This document shows, in pieces, positions 27,795-36,087 of a stretch of DNA of 64,000 nt. A program made the position numbers and the translations under genes. Location of the stretch: NCBI GenBank assembly GCA_016125405.1, contig WGLW01000005.1:16931-80930 (forward strand), given 5' to 3'. How positions within the stretch are numbered: the first letter of the stretch is position 1; the number at the start of each line of letters is the position of its first letter. Source of the stretch: Alphaproteobacteria bacterium. GTDB lineage: Bacteria; Pseudomonadota; Alphaproteobacteria; Caulobacterales; Hyphomonadaceae. The notes under the pieces were generated by a model. It was not told where the DNA came from and made no database searches. It worked only from the letters and a program-made list of their open reading frames with translations.

Positions 27795-29204
27795 TCAGAC
27801 CCGCCCCAGCGCCTCGATCGCGCCGGGATAACGCGGCTGGTCGATCAGGACCTGCGCAAGGACGCTGGTCCGCAGATAATCGTGCAGCCCGGGCGCATCG
27901 AGCGGCATGAGGCCTTGCCGGATCTGCTCGCAGAGCCGCTGGCGCAGGGCGGCCGCCTCGCCGGGCTCGCCCAGTAGCTGCGAAAGCATCAGACGCTCGC
28001 GAGCGACGGCGTCGGCGCCCAGCGACAGTTCGCGCAGGACGGTGTCGACGGAATTGGCGGCGACGCGCGCGAGGAAGGCGTTGCGGCCCTCGACCGACGC
28101 AACGAGATCGCGTGCGAGGAAATCCCGCACCGCGGTGAGCAGTTCGGCGGTGCGCGGCAGCGTGGAGGTTGAGAGATCGTGCCGGGCCTCGGCGGGCGGC
28201 GTCGCCGGGCCGGGGATCAGCAGGTTGACGCAGTCGATCTGGCATTCCGAACTGCGCCGGCCAATCGCCGGCCGTTCGACGCTGGTTTCCGATCCGTCGC
28301 GCCACGATTGCGCCATCGCAAGCGTGCCGACGGCCCACCAGAACGACCCGAAGACTTCCCAGAAACGCACGGCCTCGCGATCAACCGGCTGGCCAGTGAC
28401 GGACTCATAGCCGGCGAAGAGATCGTCATAGCCGCCGAAGCCGCCGACAGGCTTGCCCCTTACGCCGAAGCGCCACGAGCGTGTGCAGATCCAGCCGAGA
28501 TCGCGCATCGGATCGCCGATGTGGGCCAGCTCCCAGTCGAGCACCGCGACGACGCCGTCATCCGGCCGGACAATGAAATTGCCATTGCGGAAGTCGCTAT
28601 GCACCAGGGCGGGCGGACGATCCGATGGCAGATTGGCCAGTAGCCAGTGCGCCGCGAAATCGATCATCGGCTGGGCGGTGTTGAAGGCAAGGTAGGAGGC
28701 GTAGGTCTGCCGGACGCAATCCTCAGGCGTCATCACATCGAGCAGCTTGTCGAGGCCGGACGCTGCGATGTCGATGGAATGAAGCCGGCCGAGAATCTCG
28801 CCGCACTGGCGCGCAAGTTTCGGACGTATCGCGGCGAACGCGTCGCTGCGGGCGATGCGCGCGCCCAGCGTTTCGCCATCGATCCAGTCCATGACGAACC
28901 CCGCGCCGAGATTGTCCGCCGCCTCCAGCACAAGGCAGACCTGGGGACCGGGAACGCCGGCGGCGCGCGCTGCGCGGAACAGGCTGGCTTCAGCGGTAAG
29001 GCCCGGGCCCTGCTTCAGCGACGATTCTTCGCCCGTCGCAGAACGCCTCAGCGCGAGCTGCTTCTCGACGCCGGCGATCCGCGCGTTGAGACGATAGGTC
29101 TCGCGGCTCGCGCCCGCGGTCAGACGCTCGCACGAAAGCAACGCCTCGAAGCCGGGCAGCCGCGCGCCGAGCACGCTTTCGAGTTTCGCCCGATCGATGT
29201 TCAT
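27795..29204 (-). CDS. APH-family kinase fused to a C-terminal helical domain (LvaA-LvaB-like)
   Basis: A 469-residue protein. Residues 1-340 form an aminoglycoside-phosphotransferase-type kinase: the catalytic loop is VHSDFRNGNF (His202, Asp204) and the metal Asp223 lies in VLDWELAHIGDP. Residues about 349-469 form a separate all-helical domain that looks like the small DUF6285-type protein often encoded next to such kinases. In Pseudomonas LvaA (kinase) plus LvaB (small protein) phosphorylate 4-hydroxyacyl-CoA, and LvaC, a dehydrogenase homologue, removes the phosphate. Here the dehydrogenase-like gene is 16 bases upstream, matching that pairing and the APH-ACAD fusion of ACAD10/11. Start set by the adjacent gene end; longer frames upstream overlap it. 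Confidence 0.8.
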   Translation of the reverse strand: MNIDRAKLESVLGARLPGFEALLSCERLTAGASRETYRLNARIAGVEKQLALRRSATGEESSLKQGPGLTAEASLFRAARAAGVPGPQVCLVLEAADNLGAGFVMDWIDGETLGARIARSDAFAAIRPKLARQCGEILGRLHSIDIAASGLDKLLDVMTPEDCVRQTYASYLAFNTAQPMIDFAAHWLLANLPSDRPPALVHSDFRNGNFIVRPDDGVVAVLDWELAHIGDPMRDLGWICTRSWRFGVRGKPVGGFGGYDDLFAGYESVTGQPVDREAVRFWEVFGSFWWAVGTLAMAQSWRDGSETSVERPAIGRRSSECQIDCVNLLIPGPATPPAEARHDLSTSTLPRTAELLTAVRDFLARDLVASVEGRNAFLARVAANSVDTVLRELSLGADAVARERLMLSQLLGEPGEAAALRQRLCEQIRQGLMPLDAPGLHDYLRTSVLAQVLIDQPRYPGAIEALGRV

Positions 29205-29220
29205 GTCCAGCCCGAACCCG

Positions 29221-30480
29221 CTATTCACGCACGCCCTTCGGCGCACGCTGTTCCATGAAACCGAACATATAGCCGGCGACGCGCCGCATCTGGATCTCCT
29301 CCGATCCCTCGGTGATGCGATATCTGCGGTGATGACGATAGATGTGTTCGAACGGTTTGTGGCGCGAATAGCCGAGGCCGCCATGTACCTGCATCGCGCG
29401 GTCGGCGGCCTCGCAGCACAGCCGGTTTGACCAGTAGTTGCACATGGAGACCTGTTCCGAGGCGGCGAAAACGCCTTCCGTATCCATCCGCCACGCCGTC
29501 TTGTGGATCAGCGCGCGCAGCATCTCGCATTGCGTCTGGAGTTCGACGAGCGGGAACTGGATCGCCTGGTTGGCGGCGAGCGGCTTGCCGAACGGCTTTC
29601 GCACTTTCGCGTAGGCGACCGCCTCGTTGATGCAGTATTGCGCAGCGCCGAGCGAGGACGCCGCCTGCCGGATGCGGTTCTCGTTGAAGAAGTGCTGGAC
29701 GACCTGAAGGCCCCTTCCCTCGCCGCCGAACACCGCGCTGTCGGGAACCTCGACGTCGGTGAGGGTGATGTGCGCGTGGTCGGTCGGCATGTTGAACGTC
29801 CAGAGATACTCCTCGATGTGGAAGCCAGGCGCCTCGACGGGCACGAGGAAGGCGGTAATGCCCTCGCCGTCGCCGGCCTTGCCGCTGGTGCGCGCGAAGA
29901 TGAGGTCGTGGCTGACCGCATGGACGCCCGTGTTCCATGTCTTCTCGCCGTTGATGACCCAGCCGCCATCCTTGCGCACAGCCGTGGTTTCCATGTGGGT
30001 CGCATCCGAGCCGTGCGCCGGTTCGGTGATGCCGAAGCCAAAGCCGCGCCGGCCATGCGCCAGTCCCTCGAAGAATTCGGCCTTCTGCTCCGCTGTGCCG
30101 TAATGCGCCATCAGCATGGCGCCGACGCTGTTGCCGACGATGGAATGCTCGTTCTGGAGGTCGTTGTGGAGGCCGAGGCCTTTTGCCGCGAGATGCTCGC
30201 GGATCACCGCCATGGCGAGATTGGAGCCCCCGCCGCCGCCCAGGTCCTTCGGCAGGGCGAACCGATAATGCCCGGCCCGATCGGCCCTCGCCCGCGCCTC
30301 AGCCAGCAACGCCTCCCAGTCCGGGCGAGGCAATCCCCTGTTTTCCCAGTCCGTTCTTGCGTGTTCGCGCCGGTGGTCGAAGAATCGGATATTGTCATCG
30401 GCGCGTTCTAGTGGCTTGATTTCGGCTTCAATAAAGGCGTCGAGAACGCCCAGATAGGCCGTAAGCTCTTGGGGGAGCAT
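29221..30480 (-). CDS. Acyl-CoA dehydrogenase homologue (ACAD10/11- or LvaC-like)
   Basis: A 419-residue flavoprotein with GFGITEPAHGSDATHMETTA, KTWNTGVHAVSHDLIFART, a C-terminal VHGGLGYSRHKPFEHIYRHHRRYRI-type region (split here) and RITEGSEEIQ. The HRRYRITEGSEEIQ ending and pairing with an APH kinase gene are as in ACAD11/LvaC, which eliminate phosphate from 4-phospho-acyl-CoA. It is the first gene of the operon and is divergent from the TetR gene. The ATG at 30480 (GAGGA upstream) is preferred to an earlier in-frame start because the family N-terminus begins there. Confidence 0.85.
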   Translation of the reverse strand: MLPQELTAYLGVLDAFIEAEIKPLERADDNIRFFDHRREHARTDWENRGLPRPDWEALLAEARARADRAGHYRFALPKDLGGGGGSNLAMAVIREHLAAKGLGLHNDLQNEHSIVGNSVGAMLMAHYGTAEQKAEFFEGLAHGRRGFGFGITEPAHGSDATHMETTAVRKDGGWVINGEKTWNTGVHAVSHDLIFARTSGKAGDGEGITAFLVPVEAPGFHIEEYLWTFNMPTDHAHITLTDVEVPDSAVFGGEGRGLQVVQHFFNENRIRQAASSLGAAQYCINEAVAYAKVRKPFGKPLAANQAIQFPLVELQTQCEMLRALIHKTAWRMDTEGVFAASEQVSMCNYWSNRLCCEAADRAMQVHGGLGYSRHKPFEHIYRHHRRYRITEGSEEIQMRRVAGYMFGFMEQRAPKGVRE

Positions 30481-30539
30481 GAAGTTCAAATCCTCGCCTC
30501 CGGCAGGGTTTCTGCATCTCAAGCTGACAGGAACGACGG

Positions 30540-30552
30540 CATGTGTCACATG
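30540..30552. promoter_or_regulatory. Palindromic operator candidate between tetR-type gene and operon
   Basis: CATGTG-T-CACATG is a perfect 6-1-6 palindrome in the 107-base divergent interval, 36 bases before the regulator start. Position suggests the binding site of the TetR protein, shutting both promoters. Inference from symmetry and location only. Confidence 0.5.
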
Positions 30553-30587
30553 GCACGTTAGTGAAGTAGACGGTGTCCAGGAGTACC

Positions 30588-31205
30588 ATGAAGTTGCGCC
30601 AGCAGGCTGAAACCAAAGTCATTCCGGTCGAGGACGTTCGCGGGTCGATCCTCAACGCCAGCCTCGAGCTGATGAACCAGGGCGGTCTGGCGGCGTTGAG
30701 CATGCGCGAAGTCGCGCGCCGCGCCGGAGTAAGCCACCAGGCGCCGTATCACTATTTCGCCGATCGCGAATCAATCCTCGCCGAACTGGTGCGGGACGGG
30801 TTCGAGAAACTGACCGGCTATATGGAGAACTCGCTCCGCGACGTTCGCAGCTATGACGACAGCATCGCCGCGATGGGCGAAGCCTATGTCGCCTTCGCGC
30901 TCGATCATTCTTCGCAATTCCGGTTGATGTTCCGGTCCGAAATGGTGGACTCGACCCGACACCCCGAAGCCCACGCGGCTGCGGAAAAGACCTTCGACCT
31001 CTGCGTCAAGATCGTCACCGGCCGGGACCATTGCGAAGAGGCAAAGGACCGAATCCCCGTGATCGCGGCGTGGTCGATGGCGCACGGCCTCGCGACGCTG
31101 TATCTCGAAGGCAAGCTGACGCAGGCGACCGGAGATACGCGGGCCGAGCGGCTCGCCGGGGCTCGCGCTGTCTTCACTCACTATCTCGCAAAACCCAGGC
31201 GCTGA
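30588..31205 (+). CDS. TetR-family transcriptional regulator
   Basis: A 205-residue repressor. The N-terminal helix-turn-helix is LSMREVARRAGVSHQAPYHYFADRE-like (about residues 38-60), followed by a helical ligand domain of the TetR_C_33/WHG kind (FRLMFRSEMVD). AGGAG five bases upstream of the ATG at 30588 sets the start. It is divergent from the acyl-CoA operon and most likely controls it, with an acyl-CoA or related ligand as inducer. Confidence 0.88.
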   Translation: MKLRQQAETKVIPVEDVRGSILNASLELMNQGGLAALSMREVARRAGVSHQAPYHYFADRESILAELVRDGFEKLTGYMENSLRDVRSYDDSIAAMGEAYVAFALDHSSQFRLMFRSEMVDSTRHPEAHAAAEKTFDLCVKIVTGRDHCEEAKDRIPVIAAWSMAHGLATLYLEGKLTQATGDTRAERLAGARAVFTHYLAKPRR

Positions 31206-31223
31206 CCCCATGAGGCGGATCCC

Positions 31224-31643
31224 ATGATCGTCCGCAGCTTCGCCATCTCCGCGCTGGCGGCGGCCTTGCTGATGACCGCTCATGCAGATCCTCCCGCAGC
31301 GGCGACCACAGAGCCGACATTCCGTGCGGACACGCCGCTGCCCGCCTATCCGCCCCGCTCGCGGCGGCACAAGGAGGCCGGCGTCGTCAAGCTGGCGCTC
31401 TGCGTCGATGCGGCGGGCAAGGTGACGAAGGCGGATCTCGCGAAATCGAGCGGCTATCCCAACCTCGACAAAGCCGTGCTGACCTGGATTCACAGCGTGA
31501 CCATGAACCCGGCCATGCGGGGCGCTACGCCGGTCGCGGTTTGCGACATTCCCTTCAGCTATGAATTCAAGGTCACCAAGGGGCCGGACAAACTGCAGAC
31601 CCGGACGACCAACCCGTTCGACGTCGGCCCACCGTCAAACTGA
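31224..31643 (+). CDS. Exported stand-alone TonB C-terminal domain protein
   Basis: A 139-residue protein: signal peptide (cut after AHA), then a TonB_C-type domain beginning with LPAYPPRSRRHKEAGVVKLALCVDAAGKV and ending in PFSYEFKVT. It has no membrane anchor or proline spacer of full TonB, so it cannot span the periplasm; two cysteines (LALCVD, VAVCDI) may form a disulfide. It lies 18 bases after the TetR gene. Such free TonB_C proteins are common in this group; their function is unknown. Confidence 0.8.
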   Translation: MIVRSFAISALAAALLMTAHADPPAAATTEPTFRADTPLPAYPPRSRRHKEAGVVKLALCVDAAGKVTKADLAKSSGYPNLDKAVLTWIHSVTMNPAMRGATPVAVCDIPFSYEFKVTKGPDKLQTRTTNPFDVGPPSN

Positions 31644-31655
31644 CCGCGCCGGAGA

Positions 31656-32366
31656 CTAGCTCCAGCCGCCCGACATCTGGATGACCTGTCCGGTGAGGAA
31701 GGCGCTGTCGCCGAGCGTCAGCAATTCCGCCACCGCCGCGACTTCCGAGGCCCGGCCGAGCCGGCCAAGCGGGATGCGCGAGAGCAGTTTCGGGCCCTTC
31801 ACCGGATCATCCAGCAGGGATTGCGGATAATAGGTCTCTGTCTGCACATAGTTGGGTGCGACCGCGTTGACCGAAATTCCGTCCCGCGCCAGTTCGAGGG
31901 CGAGGCTGCGCACCGCACCGTTCACCGCGGACCGAGCCGTCACGTAGGCGATGAAGCCCGGGCCGCCGCCCATGGGCGTGGCCGAGGTGCCAAAGACGAT
32001 GCGCCCGGATTTGCGCGGCCGCATCGCCTTGGCCGCAGCTGAGGCGAAGACCAGCGCTTCGGCGGCGAGCCGCTGGTAGAATGGCATCAGCTGGTCGACC
32101 GTGAGTTCGTCCGCCGGCGTTCTCGGCGCCGGCATGGCGGGCGCGATGAAGATGGCGTCGAGACGGCCGCCGAACCGCTCCACGGCGCGCTCGACCAGCA
32201 CGCGCGGGTCGGCCCAGGCAAGGACTTCGATCCCGCCCTCTTCGCCGTGTCGATCGATCGCCGGATCGCACGCGATCACGCGCGCGCCCGAGGCCCCGAG
32301 ATGACGCGCCACATCGGCGTTGGCGAAGCCGCGCAGGTCGGTGACGAAAACGGATTTCCGGGTCAT
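31656..32366 (-). CDS. Halohydrin-dehalogenase-like short-chain dehydrogenase family protein
   Basis: A 236-residue SDR without a usable NAD(P)-binding glycine motif: the N-terminus reads VFVTDLRGFANADVARHL. The catalytic triad is Ser128, Tyr141 and Arg145 spaced S-x12-Y-x3-R, with Arg replacing the SDR lysine; this is the defining triad of halohydrin dehalogenases, which close vicinal haloalcohols to epoxides. The region APNYVQTETYYPQS matches the halide-pocket segment of HheA/HheC, and RKSGRIVFGTSATP and IPLGRLGR are also shared. The HHDH motif T-x4-F-x-G is present except that the final Gly is Asn16. Other SDRs with this triad exist, so activity is predicted, not certain. Convergent with the TonB_C gene, divergent from mobA. 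Confidence 0.7.
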   Translation of the reverse strand: MTRKSVFVTDLRGFANADVARHLGASGARVIACDPAIDRHGEEGGIEVLAWADPRVLVERAVERFGGRLDAIFIAPAMPAPRTPADELTVDQLMPFYQRLAAEALVFASAAAKAMRPRKSGRIVFGTSATPMGGGPGFIAYVTARSAVNGAVRSLALELARDGISVNAVAPNYVQTETYYPQSLLDDPVKGPKLLSRIPLGRLGRASEVAAVAELLTLGDSAFLTGQVIQMSGGWS

Positions 32367-32428
32367 GTGTGGCGTCTCCTGTTTCGACGGGGACGATAGA
32401 CCTCCGGGCGGCCTTTGCGCGAGGGCGG

Positions 32429-33022
32429 ATGACGGCAAGAGACAAGACAGGCGGGCTGATCCTCGCGGGCGGACGGTCCTCGCGGTTCGGATCTCCGAAG
32501 GCGCAGGCGATGCTGGCCGGCGCCAGCCTTGCGGAGCACGTGGCGGCACGGCTGCGGCCATACGTCCGGGCGCTTGCGGTCGCGGGCGTTCAGGGGACTG
32601 ACGGCCTCGGCGCAGACCCGCTTGCCGATCCGCCAGGCGCGCCGGCCGGGCCGCTGTCAGGCGTGCTTGCGGGGCTGGACTGGGCGGCGGGAAAGAAACT
32701 CGACTGGCTGCTGGTTGCGCCGTGCGATGCGCCTTTGCTGCCGGCGGAGTTTGCGCCCCGGCTGGCGGCGGCGGCGGATGCTTCAGGCGCGCCGCTCGCC
32801 ATCGCTGCGACAGCCGATGGCTGGCAACCGCTCTGCGGGCTCTGGCGCACGACACTGGCCGGAGCCTTGCGCGCCGCGCTGGCGGACGGACGACATCCGC
32901 CCGTGCATCGGTTTGCAGAAGAAGCCGGCGCAGCCATCGCGTGGTTTGACGACGCCAGCCGGTTTCTCAACATCAATACGACCGAAGACCTGGCCAACGC
33001 CGAAGCCCTGATCAGGCGGTAG
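32429..33022 (+). CDS. mobA: Molybdenum cofactor guanylyltransferase
   Basis: A 197-residue nucleotidyltransferase that attaches GMP to molybdopterin. The N-terminal GTP loop is GGLILAGGRSSRFGSPKA, followed by GPLSGVLAGLDW, the metal Asp in VAPCDAPLLP and a C-terminal NINTTEDLANAE. The ATG at 32429 has GAGGG upstream. No other molybdenum-cofactor gene is in the window. Confidence 0.9.
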   Translation: MTARDKTGGLILAGGRSSRFGSPKAQAMLAGASLAEHVAARLRPYVRALAVAGVQGTDGLGADPLADPPGAPAGPLSGVLAGLDWAAGKKLDWLLVAPCDAPLLPAEFAPRLAAAADASGAPLAIAATADGWQPLCGLWRTTLAGALRAALADGRHPPVHRFAEEAGAAIAWFDDASRFLNINTTEDLANAEALIRR

Positions 33023-33031
33023 GCGGAGCGA

Positions 33032-34111
33032 TTATTCCGCCGGACCGCGCGCCTCGCCGATGGGTGTGCCGAAGATGCCCGGCCCCATGCTCGGTTTGAT
33101 TCCCTTCGCTTCTTCCAGCCGTGCGCCGCCGAGAATGCCCTTCATGGCATAGTTGCCTTCGTGGCAGGCGTATTCGTAGACGGCTTCGTGCCGGGCGTTG
33201 AGACTCTCTTCGCCCTTCCACGGCTGGGTGTAGTAGACCGGATCATCAACCGTGAATTCGTAGAAGATCTGGTCCTTTGAGACGCGGGTGAAGCGTTCGG
33301 TCACCTTGCCCTGCGCGCTCATGAAGATGGGACCGGACTGACCCTGCTCGGGATTCACGTCGGTGGTTTCGACGACGAGCGTATCGCCTTCCCACCAGCC
33401 CACGCTGTCGCCGAGCCACGGCTTGATGACGCTCGGCTTGTGGTGCGCAGACGCCCTGTCCCTGGCGATCGGAATGATGCGCGCATCGTGGACCATCTCG
33501 ACCATGATCATCACGGCGCCGGGCGTCTGCACGATCTGGTAGTTGTTGTTGTAGATCGTGTTGAGCATGCCCGGACCGCCTGCGCCGGTGAAACCGATCA
33601 GGCAGCGCTCGGCTGTGGGCAACGCTTCCGGGCCGCCGAACAGCACCTTGCGGCGGGAGGCGCCAAACGCAGTCGCCTTCTTGCGGCCTTCATCCGACAG
33701 CGGCATGCGCCCGTCGGGCGGGTCGACGATCCACGACGTACGGATTTCGCCCTTGACCACCGCAAGCGACTTGCCCGGATCGATCCAGAACGTGTTGTAG
33801 CCCCGGTCATTGTTGCCGTCGGCCAGCAGGTTGTCCTTGAGGTTCGAGGCGCCGGCTTCCGACTGCGCCAGACGAATCCACGGATTGTTCTTCACCAGAT
33901 CTTCGGCCTCGCCCTTCGAGACGACGAGCTTGGGAATGCTGGCCGGGCGCGTGAGATTGGTGAGCGAGGCGTTGGACCAGATGCCCTGCAGGTCGGCATG
34001 CCCGTCGGCGGCCCGCGGCGCGACGTAGGCGTCGGTGGCGCCGGTCTGGGCGCTGGCCGGCAGGGCGAGCGCAAAACCGAGCGCGATGGTTGCGGCAAGG
34101 CGAACCTTCAT
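33032..34111 (-). CDS. Exported protein of unknown function
   Basis: A 359-residue secreted protein with a signal peptide (cut after ASA) and excellent Shine-Dalgarno GGAGGAAA. The mature protein starts with a segment typical of a large uncharacterised family in alphaproteobacteria and acidobacteria (GHADLQGIWSNASLTNLTRP), followed by an aromatic-rich beta domain (WWEGDTLVVETTDVNP) and a C-terminal ARHEAVYEYACHEGNYAM. No catalytic motif is evident. It ends 9 bases from mobA, convergent. Confidence 0.8.
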   Translation of the reverse strand: MKVRLAATIALGFALALPASAQTGATDAYVAPRAADGHADLQGIWSNASLTNLTRPASIPKLVVSKGEAEDLVKNNPWIRLAQSEAGASNLKDNLLADGNNDRGYNTFWIDPGKSLAVVKGEIRTSWIVDPPDGRMPLSDEGRKKATAFGASRRKVLFGGPEALPTAERCLIGFTGAGGPGMLNTIYNNNYQIVQTPGAVMIMVEMVHDARIIPIARDRASAHHKPSVIKPWLGDSVGWWEGDTLVVETTDVNPEQGQSGPIFMSAQGKVTERFTRVSKDQIFYEFTVDDPVYYTQPWKGEESLNARHEAVYEYACHEGNYAMKGILGGARLEEAKGIKPSMGPGIFGTPIGEARGPAE

Positions 34112-34225
34112 GGCGGCGTTTCCTCCAGCTTTGCGGCGGGCGTATTGATGCGCCCGTCCTTCGGGTTGGGAGGAAATCTATGCCCGGTTGACGCGCGGGT
34201 GAAGCGTGACGCCGGGGCAAGCGCC

Positions 34226-34942
34226 TCAGGCGCCGAGCTGGCGCGCCAGATCGTTGAAGTCGGCTGCAACGATGTCGTATGCGCCCGGCTCGGCCGCCGG
34301 ACCGCTCTTGCCCGGGCCATACTCATCAGGCCGCGGGATGAAGGCGGTGGAGAGACCGCGCGACCTGGCGGCGTCGAGATCCCAGACATGGCAGGCGACC
34401 ATCATCACCTGGCCGGGTTCGAGATCGAGAGAGGCCGGAACGCTGTCATAGACCGGCGCCATGGGTTTGTAGGTCTGCACGAGTTGCGACCCGAGAATGA
34501 CGTCCCAGGGAAGTCCGGCGCGCTTGGCCATGGCGACGGCGAGCGAGAAATTGGCGTTGGAGACGGCGGCCAGGATGAACCGGCTTTTAAGCCTTTGCAT
34601 GCCGGAGAGCACATCAGGCCAAGGGTCCAGCCGGCGCCAGGCGTGCGCCAGTTCGTCCTTGTCCGCTTCGGTGAGGTCGGACACGGAAAACTCGGGCAGC
34701 ACCGCCTCCAGCATCTCGCGGTGGAGCGTATCCATGGTCACGTAGCCGCGCTTGCCCGACCGCACGCCGTCCATCGCCGGCTGGTATTCCGAACGCCAGC
34801 GATTGGCGAAGGCGATCCAGTCCAGCTGGTAACCGCGTGCGCCGAGCATCTGCTCCGCATCGCGCGCGACGCCAGAACACCAGTCGACCGTTGTGCCGAA
34901 AATGTCGAACGACAAGGCGCGGATGCGGGACAGGTCGGCCAT
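34226..34942 (-). CDS. Type II (L-2-)haloacid dehalogenase
   Basis: A 238-residue HAD hydrolase. The nucleophile motif is LSFDIFGTTVDW (Asp13), motif II is AVSNANFSL, motif III Lys in QTYKPMAPVYDSV and the final acidic motif is ACHVWDLDAARSRG; spacing and the SNAN and YKP phrases are those of haloacid dehalogenase type II, which replaces the halogen of short 2-haloacids by hydroxyl. The ATG at 34942 is used; a GTG at 34954 would overlap the upstream stop by four bases (GTGA) and is also possible. Coupled to the phosphotriesterase homologue. Confidence 0.85.
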   Translation of the reverse strand: MADLSRIRALSFDIFGTTVDWCSGVARDAEQMLGARGYQLDWIAFANRWRSEYQPAMDGVRSGKRGYVTMDTLHREMLEAVLPEFSVSDLTEADKDELAHAWRRLDPWPDVLSGMQRLKSRFILAAVSNANFSLAVAMAKRAGLPWDVILGSQLVQTYKPMAPVYDSVPASLDLEPGQVMMVACHVWDLDAARSRGLSTAFIPRPDEYGPGKSGPAAEPGAYDIVAADFNDLARQLGA

Positions 34943-34950
34943 GGCGGCGG

Positions 34951-36087
34951 TCACGCCTTCCGTTTGATCTTCGGCACGAAGGCGAGAAACCGGCGGGGAT
35001 TATCGACCATGATCTTGTGCAGCACCTCGTCGGATGCGCCGAGCTTCTTCACTTTCGGAACGAAGACAGTGAGCGCCTTTGCATAACCGCCGTCGGGATT
35101 GTTGCGCTTGATCTCGCGCGGCGAGGAAATGTCAGCGGAAAACATCAGGTTGTCGGCATAGCCGGCGTCGATGAGGGACATCGCCATCGCGGCGACCGGA
35201 TCGTCATTGGCCCCGCCCTGCCGGTCGAAGCCAACAAAAGCGCCGCGGCGGATGATGGCGCGCTGGATCTCCGTATTCGGGTCGTTGAGATTGCCGAGGT
35301 GCCCGATGACGACCCGCTTCGGGTCGACGCCGGCGTCCTCAAGGATGTCGAGCTGTTCCAGCGCGGATTTTCCCGGAATGCCGGTGTGGGTGAAGATCGG
35401 CAGGTTGGTGGCGAGGTGGACCCTGCCGACGGCGCGGAAGACCTTGCGCTCGTCCTTGCTGATATAATCCCACGAGCCGATCTCGCCGAGCGCGCCGATA
35501 GGGTCGGCCCGGACCTGCTTCATGATCGCTTCGAAGACCTGGTCCTCGCTCCAGGAGGAGAGCTCCTTCGGGTAGAAGGGCTGCGTGTAGAAGCCGGCGC
35601 TGGCCACGATCGGCAAGCCGGAATTCTTCGAGATCTTGCGCAGGAAATTGATGTCGCGACCCATGTCCGGATGGCCGGCGTCGACGATGCAGGCGATCCC
35701 TTCTTTTTTCGCGATCGACATCTCGTCGGACATCAGATCGACGTCCTCGAGAAAGTTGGGCGGCGGGGTTGCAGGTGTCGCCGGGGACGGCCGCGCGGGC
35801 GGCGGCGGAGCGTTCGGCGCGCGGTTGGCGGCGCGGGTCTCGCCCGCATACCGCATCCAGTCGACCATGAACCCGTCGCGAAGCGACATGTGCTCGTGGA
35901 AAAGCGTTGCACCGCCCGCAAGGTCTTCCGGCGCGTAGTCCTTGAACAGCGTGCGGATGACGGCGCCCTTGGGAAAGGCCGGCGCCGCCTGGGCCGGTCC
36001 CGGCAGCGCCGCGGCGGCCGCGCCGGCGGCGAGAAGTCCCAGCGTCTCGCGGCGGGTCCGCCCCGCGCTGTGCGGATGTCCTCTCAT
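34951..36087 (-). CDS. Tat-exported phosphotriesterase-family metal hydrolase
   Basis: A 378-residue amidohydrolase-fold protein with a twin-arginine signal (TRRETLGLLAAGAAAAALPG), so it is folded in the cytoplasm and exported. Metal ligands are visible: HEH (His64, His66), EIG as the bridging acidic residue in place of the carboxylated lysine, THTG, IGHLGN and the final SADIS Asp. Family members hydrolyse lactones or phosphotriesters. A proline-rich insertion (APNAPPPPARPSPATPATPP) of about 25 residues follows the first metal motif and is unusual. Excellent Shine-Dalgarno GGAGGAGC. First gene of a two-gene unit with the haloacid dehalogenase. Confidence 0.82.
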   Translation of the reverse strand: MRGHPHSAGRTRRETLGLLAAGAAAAALPGPAQAAPAFPKGAVIRTLFKDYAPEDLAGGATLFHEHMSLRDGFMVDWMRYAGETRAANRAPNAPPPPARPSPATPATPPPNFLEDVDLMSDEMSIAKKEGIACIVDAGHPDMGRDINFLRKISKNSGLPIVASAGFYTQPFYPKELSSWSEDQVFEAIMKQVRADPIGALGEIGSWDYISKDERKVFRAVGRVHLATNLPIFTHTGIPGKSALEQLDILEDAGVDPKRVVIGHLGNLNDPNTEIQRAIIRRGAFVGFDRQGGANDDPVAAMAMSLIDAGYADNLMFSADISSPREIKRNNPDGGYAKALTVFVPKVKKLGASDEVLHKIMVDNPRRFLAFVPKIKRKA

